From assembly GCA_029532625.1 (NCBI GenBank), contig JARFXM010000004.1:2666001-2730000 (forward strand): a DNA stretch of 64,000 bases. The letters run 5' to 3'. This DNA comes from Lomentospora prolificans (Eukaryota > Ascomycota > Sordariomycetes > Microascales > Microascaceae). The notes beneath the pieces are model-generated. The model was not told the DNA's origin. It did not search any database and was given only the letters and a program-made list of their open reading frames with translations. Made by a program: the position numbers and the translations under genes. Shown here piece by piece: positions 37,100-48,464 of this stretch (the first letter of the stretch is position 1; each line of letters starts with the position of its first letter).

Positions 37100-38080
37100 G
37101 AAGAAAATTCTAACTATCCGACAACTTCCGTTCCTCGCCGTGATGTCTATTGTCCCTGGAGGGACGTAGTCTTATTCGACGACATATTCATCATCAAACG
37201 GACAGCCCCGATGCTATCCATTGACGCTTCCTACTTTGGCCCCAGTGGTCAGAAACCCTTTTGCCACTCCATCGACTTCAACACGTTGCAGGCTCTCAAT
37301 ATAGAATGCCCATAACGATTGTAGATAGTGATTCCGTGAGATGTCGGTCAGGACGATTGCTTCTGTATCAAGAGAACATGTCCAGGCGAATTGGACGCTT
37401 TTACCAATGAAAAGCGACCTTCACTTTCTTTCCACCCGACACCAAGAGTATGCAGAAATCCAAGGTTAACCACGTCCTTTCGACCAATTCACCATTGCTA
37501 GACTGTACGAGAGCACGAATGTTAAGCTCTTCAAATGCTTCTGATTGCCACGGCTTGGGTGCCTCTCTCAAAACTAGAATGGCTCTTAGATCCTATGTTA
37601 GCACGCTAGATTTAACAGTATGGGGCATGTTTTTCTCACGCTTCTCGATGGTCTTCAATACTCACTTGTCTTACGACTGAGGACGATCTGTCCACCATAA
37701 CCCTCCCGTGATCGTTAAGGCTTTCCTACTTCAACATGCCCGCTATCAAGTTTCCAATGTTGGCAAGATGCTGAATCTTGAACCCACGCGGCTTGTGCTT
37801 AGCCTCCATGTTATATCTCTACGAGTGAGAGTCGAGAGCTAAATCTGATCCCGCTTGCTACCGATGTGGATTATGGAGTCTTCAGGAGGCCACGCCTTGG
37901 AGTGTACCTCAGTCATCAAAGTTACCAGGATGCTGAGAGTTGTCGCCCTCGTCAAGCTAGAGCCTTTCTATAGCAAGCTGGCAAGTTGGATCGATGATAC
38001 GAGTAGGGAAATCCAAGGAGCCAAGCTCTTCGTTCAACAGGCTAGGTTGGCTTCAGCTCCCACCTTGGTCAAGCCGTGGA
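37100..38080 (-). pseudogene. Possible decayed HET-domain (heterokaryon incompatibility) relic
   Basis: On the - strand, fragments in changing frames resemble a HET domain in order. Near 38030-37990 a FPTRIID segment matches the P-x-R-L-I-D start. Near 37845-37815 LSTLTRRDI, then after a frame change NMEAKHKPRGFKIQHLA, matches the LTxxNI...GI..LP region. Near 37700-37560 a decayed V-D-R segment, IEDHREA.EKHAPYC and IGS...FERGTQAVAIRS match the W-I-D-x-L-C-I-x-Q, D...E...M..IY and A..S...G stretch. Stops and at least two frameshifts break it. The similarity is weak and judged by eye. HET proteins in ascomycetes mediate allorecognition cell death and often decay. Confidence 0.33.
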
Positions 38081-41000
38081 TGTCTGATAGAGTCCTAGGC
38101 GCCTGAGAGAGGGATAATTACTCATCTCCAAAAACATCGAGACTAAACAATAATGGTAGATTGCGCTTATTTTCAAGAAATATGGAGAAAGCGTTGCCCT
38201 CCCCCCTCTCCTGCCAGCTCGTTTGCCTCTGGAAGTTCCGCCCCAATTGGAAACCTCACCCAACCCTCCTTGCTCACGGCTTCGAAGCTCCGAGGGAGGT
38301 AGGCATGCTCGAATAATTAGCTCTGTTGTGAGCATTTACGCTCAGCGACAAGCACGTCGCTGGACCTGAGCTGATGCGGGAGATGAACCACAGTCGGGGC
38401 CGGCGAACGGCGCTAATTGCTGAGCCATAATACTTCGTATACCATAATGAAAGACTGGACCCGTTTTCCGGAGCGATTCGTGTCAAACCCTTCCTGGGTT
38501 GGTGTATCTCAGGCACGTACTTCCTAAAATTTCGTTGTACAAGAGAGTAGCACCGGATGTTGCCGGGCTCCAGTTATTCTTAGAATAATCGTAGTATATG
38601 CAGGCTTTCGAGGCCACAGCGAACACCGATGGAAAGTGGAGTCGAATGGGTCAACATTGCGGAAACCAGGCGCCACAAGCATCTCAAGCTTGACAGCAAA
38701 GGCCCCAGTTTCCCTTGAAGGTTGCGTGGTGCTAAAGAAGGGAAGACATTCCTAGTTGTGCGGAGATAGCACGGCGTTTCTACCAAGAACACCATTCCTT
38801 TCGGGGGTCCCTACCCAGGCAAAAACAAAAGTCGATCCTGCGTGTCGTCTCGCAGTCATATTATTTGGACCCCGAAGACCCCGTCAGTCAGATTTTCACG
38901 CAGATCGTATGAGGAACTCGTAGCAAGGGGCCCCCTGTTTTAAAACCAGAATGTGTACGATGTCACCGCCCTACGACGGACAGGCTCCAGGATACTAAGC
39001 AGGCTGTCCCAGGGAACGGTGTGCCACTTGGTTCTCTTGGGAGAATGACTGGCAAAATGACGGATAGACTTGGGGCCAAATCTACCCAGAACAGGTGGTT
39101 CGGTGTCGCTAAGACGACATCTCAAGTGGTGATCTCGATGCTTTCCTTGCCAGATTCCCCTCGCTCTCTTGGGACGAATTTCCTTCCTCGCCCAGTCACG
39201 TCAAGGCGCGACAGATTGCGCAAACCCACCATGAGGGGGTGACCAGCCACACGAAGTGCGGCTTCCGGCTCGGCGGCCGGGGCACGAGACCTGAACAACA
39301 TCAAATCCATGATCAAGCCGCTTGAACCTCTTGAACCCACAACCAACCGGCGGGCATCCCGCCTAAATTGTATTGTCTGATAGGGCTAGTCCCAGCATCA
39401 CGGCCTCTCCACGATTGGCCTGGCTGGCTCTCGGGACAACACATTGATGACCCTTCTTCCCAGCCAGCTGGCGAGCGCACAAAAGATTCAAGAATTAATT
39501 GATTGATCAACAATCAACAATGCACCTCATGCATTGGAAGCGTCAATTGAGGGGCATTCGAAGACGAGCTGAGAGGAGGCAGCTTTCGCCAGCCAAGGCT
39601 TTTTTTCAGCTTGCTTCAAAAGTCATCTTCTTCTTCTTTTTTTCCTTTACTTTTTTTTTCTTAGGAAGTCAGTCATGTATTAACTGGCGCGTCTGTTTGA
39701 TGTTGCCTCCACCAGGCCTCTCTCAGCATACGACGGTGATGGTGGAGTCGTAAAATCCTCCCGGCCGCTGATCTCGTACATGTGTCTCCACCCAAGAACG
39801 GGCGGTCTCTGTTTCAGAATGAACCTCCACCAGGTCCGTCGCTATCCTGGGACTGGCGGATCTAAAGACGAAAGGAATGTTATGCACATGTCCGAGGAAT
39901 AGAATCGACGCATAAACCCGTCGATAGACGATCGTCCTCAGGACATGTCTGCCCACTTCCCTAGCTGCCCGATAATGATAAAAGGATGTCGGGGGAGAGG
40001 CGGGTAATAGTCGAGCGCCATAAACCCCGATATTAACGTGCGGAGGTGTTACCAAGGAAAAAAAAAAAAAAAAACATGTCGACCCTATTCCGGAGCCAAG
40101 TTTAGAGTTGCCCCAACGCCAACAAGACCCCACCTCGCCGAGACATCTCGATGTCCAGCCCCCAGCCTGCCGGTCATGGGTCGAACGACATGCCCCGGGG
40201 AGAGCCAGCAATCTAAAAATCGCTAGCCCACGACCTTGTCAACTATTACCGGTAATGCTTCTCGGCTAGCAAGAGTCTTTCAAGGGGCACCAGGCATTTC
40301 CAAGTACAGTACTGATAGATCCATTATTACCCCAAACTTGCTCAAATGGCGCACGCACATACGTTGGACCCTTTCGCTTCGAATACATTGGTCTTGCTCC
40401 ACCCGAACAAACAAGAGATGCATCCGTGTGAAACAAAGCAACGTCTAGGCGCCAGAGCTTAACTATGTCGGGGAATGGGGTTGAGCGCCAGCCTCAGACC
40501 CGAGTTTCCCAAGGAGCTTTCGCGTCCCTTGTATGTACATAGTAGGAGCGGCGGACATACCGTAGCGCAGGACGTACTGCAGGGAGCAAGGAGGGGAGCA
40601 CGGTTGACGCCGACCTGCCTGAGCTCTTTCTTTTAGGACTCCTGCACTTCGAGATCCAACATCGAGGCATGAGAGCCAACCAGTCACTTCGTACCACGGC
40701 CTACCCTTGCTACTTTTTCCTTTCTTTTCACTTCCTTTTCCTGCTGCCGATCATTATTGTGGAATTATTCTGTCGGACTTGCTGCACGGTATCGGTATCC
40801 ACTAATACATTGATGTCGAGTCCCAAAAATGCCACCCCCGTTCGCTGATCCTCTCATGAAACACCATTGGCTGGTCCACAGTGTCGTCCTGTCGTCTTAT
40901 CGGGCGCAAGACGGGTTCATAGTCGGCACCAAAGTGTCGGAGGAGGCGGGGCCCTAGCCCATCACAAGAGGAAAGACGGGTTGGATGGGTGGGAAGGTCA

Positions 41001-41811
41001 GGAATGACCAAAATCGTCGACCACTAGGCGAAGAGCATGTTTCGAAAAGGAGGGCTGGTTTCGACCAAAGGGAACACCCACCACGCAAGCCGGCGTTTGT
41101 GCGTTTTCAAGTGACAGCATGTAAAAGCCATGGATGTGCACCTGGGCTTGTCTTGATTCTCTTTGTCTTCGCTCAATCTCGTCGTCTAAGGGCATAGATA
41201 CATCTGTGGTCCCAGGTTGGGATGGCTATAAGCCCTTGGCTTTGACTCTTTTCTTTTTCATTTTCATTTTCCATCACATCGACGGCTGGTCCCACGACAA
41301 TCCACATTGGAGCTTCATCCACTCGGAACGTCTTATTATCTTTCTCCCAACCCGTCTATTTCCCAGTTCGGACATTCCCCGGACAACGAAAACTTATTGC
41401 CTGCCTTGGGAACAACCCCTTCTGGGAAGAGGGAATATCATTGCTCACTATATCTTCTCGAGATATATATCCATGGTGTACACCCCATCTTAGTTGTCTT
41501 GGTAAAACCTTTTACTTCTAATACTCGGTCTATCGATTCGCTATCACCGACCACACACGAACGCAGGGCATCCTGGAATCCGTGTACGAACTTTGACCCC
41601 GGCCTTCCCAAGCAAATGCTAGACAATCTTCCGATCGCGAGAGAGCACTCCTGAGCAAGAGAGCTTGTACCTTGCTATTAGTTTGGACTCAGTCACTCGA
41701 CTCCTAATCTCATCGCCCTTGTTAGGAGAGCAAAGAGCTTGTTGAGCCCCACCATCGACTCTCAAGCAGCAACCAACTACCAGGTTGATTTGTGTTCGTG
41801 CCACCAACACC
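38081..41811. other. Gene-poor region upstream of the GNAT-like gene
   Basis: About 3.7 kb without a supportable gene. Short frames (for example 38274-38516 -, 38580-38795 -, 39723-40211 -, 41134-41493 +) have no recognisable domain. It holds T-rich runs near 39630-39660 and A17 at 40058-40074. The part from about 41.1 kb is C/T-rich and probably the promoter and leader of the gene at 41812. Confidence 0.45.
40058..40074. repeat. A17 homopolymer
   Basis: Seventeen consecutive A between AAGG and CATGTC. Confidence 0.9.
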
Positions 41812-43111
41812 ATGGAATCCCACCACCATATTACGGTCCGAGAGCTCGATCTCAGTGCTTGTCACCCTACCTCGATAGTGGACAAGATCAATGCAGTTCC
41901 GGCCTTGAAGACGAGCACTGGTAAGGACTATCTTTTCCCTTCCGTAATCAAATTGTCGTTCCTCCCCCCTTCTAGCCAACTCCTGCCCGCGTTTGTCCGT
42001 AATCTCAAAGTTGGGTTTCAGATGCTTTTTATTCCCATCCCAGTGCACTAGCCGTTTGCCACTTTTGCAAGTGGATCCAATGCGCTGTCAAGGAGGATAT
42101 TGCTACCAGAACTTCTGATGTGTTCCTGTTTTGTGTGGTGCTAGGCCGCTGGTCACGAAACGAGATAAGCCGGCGCCCGCAACGGCCCTTATCTCTGCAT
42201 CTCGCCTTCCGTGCAGCTCCAACTAACGCTTCCATGCAACAGCATTTTTCACTTTCCTCCGGGCCAACCTAGCTCTGAACCACTCAGCTCTCTCATCTCA
42301 AACCAACACCCCGCTCCTCGAGCCCACCATCACATGCGTTCCATCGTCGCCATCCCCGTTAGGGGCCACCACACCGCTCGTCCCTCTCGAGCTCGATGAC
42401 GACATCCCTCCTCTATCTCTAGAGGTCCTCACGGACGATGATGACAAGACCGACGCTCTCCAGCTCGTCGCTGATTCCGTCGGGGAACAGCGCAAAGAGG
42501 CCGCTGTAAGCCTTGCAACGAACCCAGTCTGCGTGGTGGGTCTGGTGACCACGATGGCGCTTAGCTATCGCTACTATCACGGAGTAAGCGGAAACCTTCC
42601 CATGGCTATCGTGGTGTGCGGTGCGCTCGTGGTCGGCTACCTCGTTGCCGCGTACTATCTCACGGCGGGTTATAACCGCCTTGCCCAAGAGGTTATCCCG
42701 TCGTGGATGAGCTCGGGGGATTGTCGGAGGGACATGGTCCTGGCCGCGCGCAAGGGAAACGAAATCATCGCTGCCCTCATCCTGACGCTGGAACCCAGCT
42801 TTACCCAGATGAGCAGGCGAAGGGGCAGGCACGCGAGCCTGAGAGGAGGAAGGTGCGTAATCAAGGCATGGACGACGGCCAAGGCGCATCGAGGGGAGGG
42901 AGTCGGGGTTGATCTCCTGACGAAAGCTGCGAAATTGACCCGGGAAAAGTGCGGTAGGGACGCCGCCATAGGGTTTGCCAAGGAGCACGTCCACAGCACC
43001 ATGATCCTCCCAGAGATGTTCAACGGTTCGTTTAGGAAGCGGGAGATGAAGGCGACCAAGCTCTTAGACGAGGTTCTGGCTGATATCGACAATAGTAGGA
43101 AGAAGAGGTAG
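41812..43111 (+). CDS. GNAT-like protein with two membrane segments, 325 aa
   Basis: Two exons: 41812-41920 and 42243-43111. The intron of 322 nt is long for this genome, but donor GTAAGG, branch AACTAAC and acceptor CAACAG are good and the phase fits (KTST-AFFTFLRANLAL). The N-terminus (VRELDL...DKINAVPAL) resembles the start of a GNAT fold. Two hydrophobic segments lie at about 134-148 and 155-176. Motif A of acetyltransferases is suggested by HRGEGVGVDLL near 250, in the R-G-x-G-x-G/A acetyl-CoA loop position. A Lys/Arg-rich tail ends the protein. Family: N-acetyltransferase-like, probably membrane-bound with the catalytic part after the membrane segments; substrate unknown. It could also be a degenerate, non-catalytic GNAT. 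Convergent with the histone variant gene. Confidence 0.72.
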
Positions 43112-43460
43112 AACGAGTAGAGCTGAGGCATGAGACATGAAGAATGAATATACCCCTGCCTTTGAATGGTTCATATACGAACTAATTTCTCAAACCGACC
43201 CTAGGGTGTCTTGCTATTTACAGTCGTGCGAATTATACCCATCTGCATGCTCCTGCTTCCCTAAACCCATTTGCTTCCCATGGTATACTATTAACAGACC
43301 AGCAATCAAATAAAGAGACAGAGAGGTGTCGTAGTTTTCATTGTTACGTAGAGAAGAAGAAGGAAAAAATAATTAGTGCTATACCCGTAACACCAAGTCC
43401 CAAGTTTGACACAAGACAAACCACACAAGGAAACGACGACAACTAGGCGTGGGAACGAAA
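43112..43460. other. Convergent 3' regions of the GNAT-like and H4-variant genes
   Basis: About 350 bp between facing stops, containing A-rich stretches and no coding signal. Confidence 0.6.
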
Positions 43461-44299
43461 TTAAGCGCCTCGTGTTGCAGGTAGGGCTCGATAGCGGCGG
43501 CTGGGAGGAATGTAGGTATCCGAGTCAAAACCGTAGATGGGACGGCCCAACCTACGCAGAGCGAAGATGACCTGTTGCGCGTGTGAGTGCAAGTCGACTT
43601 GGTTTCCTATTTGGGCCAAGCAGCATCGAAAAACGAGAGAGGGAAAAAAAAAAAAAAAAAAAAAAAAAAAGAGACGGCTGTAGCTTACGTCTTCCACAGT
43701 GACTGTCTTTTTGCCCCGGTACTCTAGGACACTGACGCAATCTTTGATGATCTAAGAGGCAGGTTAGCTGGGAAACTACTGATCCGGAATGATTCCCGAT
43801 GTCTTACGGCGCGAAGGCGGGCGTCGAGGGCTACCCGAACTTCGTCGTAGATGGCGGCCGAAATGCGTTTAACGCCCCCACGACGGGCTAGGCGACTGGG
43901 ACATGTTTGTTAGCGCGGTGATATATATATCCAAGGGCTTAGAGTCACGCCACGGGAGAGATCACAAGCGAAGGGCTCTATGTATATACTTACCGGATTG
44001 CCGGACGAGCTAGTACGCAAGTGAAATGATTCATCAGCAATTGGTATTTTTCGATTGGTATCGCTAGAGATATTTCGAGATCACTTACTGACACCTCGAA
44101 TGGCATCGCTGATCACCTTTCTGCCAGTAGGTTGTCACCAAAATGTCTTCAGAGGTAGGGCCTAGTCTTTAGAAGATGTGTACCGATGGCGCCGGGAAAC
44201 GGCAACTCCCTTTGCTCCAACCCGACCACTCGAGCTCGGAGTAATGATATGTTTGCCACGTCCATTGGACGGGCCACCGCGCTGGAACATGGGAGGCAT
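43461..44299 (-). CDS. hH4v: Histone H4 variant, 141 aa, six exons
   Basis: Exons (- strand): 44299-44184, 44120-44089, 44009-43994 (16 nt), 43895-43808, 43751-43689 and 43571-43461; introns of 63, 79, 98, 56 and 117 nt. All phases agree. The product reads RRHRKVISDAIRGV, TRPAIRRLARRGGVKRIS, AAIYDEVRVALDARLRAII, KDCVSVLEYRGKKTVTVED and VIFALRRLGRPIYGF, clearly the H4 histone fold. It differs strongly from canonical H4. The tail lacks the regular GKGGKGLGKGGAK lysine pattern and begins MPPMFQRGGPSNGRGK; TYTEHAKR is replaced by SVLEYRGK; and the C-terminus extends about 20 residues past YGF (DSDTYIPPSRRYRALP). Neurospora is known to have an intron-rich H4 variant, and I assign this gene to that type. 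Replication-coupled H4 genes normally have few introns and pair with H3; neither is seen here. Confidence 0.93.
43644..43670. repeat. A27 homopolymer (T27 on coding strand) in intron 5 of the H4 variant
   Basis: Twenty-seven A on the + strand, starting about 18 nt downstream of the intron donor on the coding strand. Confidence 0.95.
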
Positions 44300-45021
44300 C
44301 TTTATTATATAACTTTATTGATGCTGGAAACAGGGGATGTGCTGTAGTATGAGTTGTCTGAATATCAATTTTGGGAGAGATCACGAAGGAGCGGTCTTGT
44401 GGGAAAGGGGATGTTGGGCTCAAAACACTGGAGCTCTGTAAATAGATGGGAAACAATCATTATGTACAAGCCAGTGGCGTCAGGCCTTGGTGGTGATGCT
44501 GCTACGAAAAAACATCAGGGAACTAAAAACTGAACTTGGAGGCCTGGGCTGATTGTTGGCATGGCAGAGAACGACAATGAACTGAACTTGAGGGTTCGCA
44601 TCTGGAGGCGCTTAAATCAGGTGACATGATCAAGAATTCCAGGGTCCTGGATGCTCCTTCTTTTTGTTCTCCTCATAAACGGAGCAAATAGAAATTGATC
44701 AGTTAAATACCATAGACTGGTACAGCATATACAGAAACACAATGTGCAATATGCAGCACATACGGCGGATGCCATGATTGTCTCAAGTTTCAGTCTGCAC
44801 ATTAAATTTGCTATCGCGGAACTTCTAAGTCATCGATTAGGGGGGTTGGGCTCCTAGTCCCATGTATTAATTATAAGATGTAATGGACCCTTCGGGTCAA
44901 GCGGTCAAAACGTTATAAGAGAATGAATTGCCACATATATACCCAATGAGGAATCCTCATAATCCCGGGTGTTTGCTTGGCCCGTGCGAATCGCGGCATT
45001 GTGGACGGGAGGCCAGGATGT
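44300..45021. other. Intergenic: H4-variant promoter and 3' side of SVF1
   Basis: About 720 bp, AT-rich near 44.7-44.95 kb. No coding motif. It should include the promoter of the H4 variant, transcribed leftward. Confidence 0.55.
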
Positions 45022-46379
45022 TTATTCCGAGATAAAGCTCGCCTCTGTGAGAAGTTCGCCCTGCTCCGAGATTTCCGTCTCGCCAACCTTGAGCTTGAGA
45101 CTCAGCTTATCTTTCGGAGAGTACTTGAGAGAGTCAAAATGTTAGCAATTTTCTAACCTACAACCTAGGTCCGCAAAGTTGGACACGGCAGCTTACCTGG
45201 TATACATAAGGCTTCGTTCCAGCAGCGCTTTGCACGATCTTCTTGACGAAGCCGGGAACCTCGGCCATGACGTCTATCCTGTCGAGCCGGTCGCCGAGAG
45301 GTCCTTCGAGAACGGCTGTTACCTCGACGCCATCCTTAGTCTTGCCAGCCCACGTAAACCTCGCCTCGCTAGGCGCGGGCCAGTCGTTTAGCGGGTCGCC
45401 AGCAGATTTGAGATGAGTGACAGTACTATCACAATTAGCCGCAACGATCTCGCCGTCCTTGGCTATGATGCCAACGCGGACGCTCGTAGAACCGTAAGAA
45501 GGAGGTGTGATAAACTCCATCAAGATGGCGGAATGAGTTGGGCCCTGGAAATTGACAAAGTTCCACCTCGCAGCAGCGTGGTGGGGTTTCATGCCCTGCA
45601 GAGCGTAGACGTAGAATGCTCGTCCAGTGAAGTCAAGAGCTCCGTCAGGGGTCGTGATGGTACCCTCGCCGGTGCAGCGAGGCCAAAAGGCGTGTCTCAT
45701 GGAGCCCCAAGGGTTTGTGAAGTCGGTGCCGAAAAGGGTCGTACCCGTTGTTCCGGCGTGAATGGCGGGGGCGGACCGAGTGATCTTCAGGTTGACGATG
45801 CAGCCCTCATCTGCAAGACTCTTGATAGTGTACGTAGTCGCATCCTCGGATAGCTCGACGGCGCAGTTGTCGGCGTAGAAGCAGGTCTTGTCATCGCTGA
45901 AGTCAACGTTGGACAGCTGGGTTGAAGACCAGAGATGAGGCTTGTCCGCATCGGTCGAAAACACCTTGGCGGTGAACTGGCAGGTGACGTGAATGCCGCT
46001 GTAGAACGGGTCAGGATCAACTCATAAGCAAACACGGCAGAGGGATGTATTCCATACGCGACATTACTGTAGATCACCTGGGCCACACCGATCCGACCGC
46101 TGTTCGACATGAAGTAGAAGGTCTGCGTCTCCACTGAAGTTGAGTCCATGGCCTTCCATTTTAGGTCGTCTCGCTGAAGCTCGGTATACGGAACCGTTGC
46201 CGCCTCTTCCGCGACCGATTTGATAGCAGTGGGACCATAAATGGGTTCTTGCGTACCAGCTACGTTGGCCAGCCTTCCCCGGGATTCACGATAGATTAGT
46301 TTGGGCTATGCTCTGCACCACTCATCCGACGCGGCGGGTAAGGGAAAACTACTTACTGCTGCTTTGCCCAGTTGAACAT
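45022..46379 (-). CDS. svf1: Survival factor 1 (Svf1) family protein, 380 aa
   Basis: Four exons (- strand): 46379-46357, 46273-46058, 45998-45197 and 45123-45022; introns of 83, 59 and 73 nt. The first exon encodes only MFNWAKQ plus two bases, and the frame continues LANVAGTQEPIYGPTAIKSV, the typical Svf1 N-terminus. Family signatures follow: ETQTFYFMSNSG, CFYADNCAVELSED, NPWGSMRHAFWPRC, LQGMKPHHAAARWNF and TPPSYGSTSV. The C-terminus ends ASFISE. Svf1 proteins are lipocalin-like; in yeast Svf1 supports survival under oxidative and cold stress and is linked to sphingolipid (ceramide) handling between ER and Golgi. The N-terminal amphipathic stretch fits membrane association. Length matches the family and nothing is missing. 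Confidence 0.95.
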
Positions 46380-48464
46380 GATGGCGGTGGCCTCTCCTCG
46401 ACCGTTTCTGGTATTCTAGTTGTCCGTCGACAAGGAAGGCAGGGAGGCGCAAGGAGGGGACTGGCGACTTTAGGTTGTCTATTCGGAAGGGGGGAGCGGC
46501 CCAAAGAAGGGACACGGCTGCGGGATACAGAAAATCGTAGGGCTCTCTAAAATTGCGAGGCTCTTTCAAGACACCGATGCTAGAAGGGAATAAAAAGGAG
46601 ACTGCGTCTAGGCCTGGCAGTGATGGGAAGTATCTAAATTTTCACTTCTGATTCACCGCTTTCTCCAGGAACTGGACTAGGTCTTGTATTGGCAGGAAGG
46701 CGTGTGGTGAAATAATTCCATTAGGCCACCTCTGGTACCATTGAAGTCATAGTCTGGGCAGGATGACCAGTTGCTACAAATCAGGATTGGCGGGGTTACC
46801 GCCACCCACGAAAGGGGCGGTTGGACCCTGCACAGGGGCTTCTTGTGGACCCGCCGAGGTCAAGTCCGATGCTGTCGGGATTAGCACAGTTCTATCAAAT
46901 CAGGCTGGTCCTCAGTGGGTCGTATTGGAACGTTGTCAAGTCCCAGACGTTATCCCGTACTAGTCGTAGGGATTCTAGCCGTCTTCGCACAGGTGGCTCC
47001 CGTTCCTAGGGCCTTCTTAACGTACGGTCTGGCCTTTGTGGTATGCCAACTGCTAGTGCCTGCTGCCTGCCTACGTGCGCAAGGCCGTGGGACATGAAGT
47101 CATGTCGCCTGATCTGATGGCCGCGGGAATATTGGCTAACAGGGGCGGGGCGGGCAGTTAGTTCATCAGTCTAGGATTGCCATTCTGCTGCTGAAGCGAG
47201 AATAGCCAAGCGATGACAAAAAGCGCACAGGGGCCGCGCGTTGAATGGACGAGATTTCGCAAGCTCTGGGTCGCCTGTGCTACTTCAAGCATCACAGGGT
47301 TTTGATCTCGAGATAGTCTCCACGGCTAGCCAGCGCAGGGCTTCGGAATGTCTTGGGACTTGCCCCGCGTCCGGGGTGAACGCAGGGCTTTACTGGTGAA
47401 CAAGCACCTGCAACCCACTTTGTAAGGCGCCGCTCTGATGGGGCTTGCATCCAGCACATTCTCACTGAGTATGAAGGGCCAGCTTTATTCATCCATATGG
47501 ATCTATGCAATCGAGGCTGGCGAACCATTAAATGACGCGCTCATACTTGAACCGAACAAGAGGTCTCCCATTCTCACACTCTTAACTTTTCTTTTTACCC
47601 TCTGCGCACAACAGAGTCCGGATCAATGCAAAGCTGTTTTGTGCATTACACTCGTAAGTTCTGTTCCACGTGTGAGCTCCTCGTCGGCCAATCACCGCCA
47701 GCTGGCTGCGGTCGCAGCGCGATCTTTATTTTTGGGTTAAGAAAAAAAAAAAGAAAAAAAAAAAGAAGACCCGTCAGAAAGGAGACGAAAAAAATTTAAA
47801 AAATTTAAAAAATTAGCCAACTAAAGGCCAGACTACAATCTCTTAAAAATAACTCCGAAGAAAAACCAACGTGTCAGAGGCGTATTACGAGTTGTCACTG
47901 TACCGAGACGCCATTATGTGCATCCATCAAAAATCTGCCGTCTTGGAAAACTCCCCAGCTGCACCAAATCCCTAACCAGGACAACAATCGCCATCTAGAC
48001 ATTATTAATGTTATACTTGAACTGATATTTTTACCAATTCTAATTCTAACCACCTGCCTGTAGCTTTTCTATACCCAGACTTGGCCATCGTTCATTTAAT
48101 TCATAAACTTCGCTTGCTAGCTTCGCCCTTCACTTGCTTTCACCTCTTGTTTCTCTTCCGCCATAGCGACGCCGCCTTTCTCCTTGCTTAATCTTTCGAA
48201 TCTTCCCGACCATCCTCTCGATTGCGTCTTCGCGCCGCCGCCGCCGTCGATTTTGTAGCCTGACAGTCGCTAAGCTTTGTACGCCATCCGTATTTGCGCA
48301 TTGCGCTGTCGCATCCTTCCCCAGCCTCCTGCTTAGACTGTGGCCGTCGCCTTCGATCGCCGCCGTCTCCAATCTTCACGCTGGCCACCCTTCCCCCGTC
48401 GGTTCTACCCCTTCCGGCCTCGGGTCGGATATTCGAACAGGAATTGCCTCCCTTCCGATCTGTA
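46380..48464. other. Divergent intergenic region between SVF1 and asd-4
   Basis: About 2.1 kb with promoters for both genes. No coding motif in the short frames. A strong A-tract block lies at 47742-47814. The part from about 48.1 kb to the ATG at 48465 is pyrimidine-rich (CTTCGC, CCGCCG, CTCC), typical of a fungal promoter and leader. Confidence 0.55.
47742..47814. repeat. Poly(A) and phased A-tract block
   Basis: Two runs of about ten A separated by single G bases (47742-47764) are followed, after a 20-bp gap, by AAATTTAAA-type units repeated at about 9-10 bp (47788-47813). Helical-period spacing of A tracts is known to bend DNA and disfavour nucleosomes. Confidence 0.75.

Noticed and set aside
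38930..39020. Possible dispersed 5S rRNA gene or relic
   Set aside because: A few words (CCTACGACGG, GGATACTAAGC) look rRNA-like, but the order and the internal control region of fungal 5S are absent.
46306..46569. 87-codon - strand ORF beginning upstream of SVF1
   Set aside because: It runs through the SVF1 first exon in the wrong frame. The frame with MFNWAKQ and a good splice donor fits the Svf1 family.
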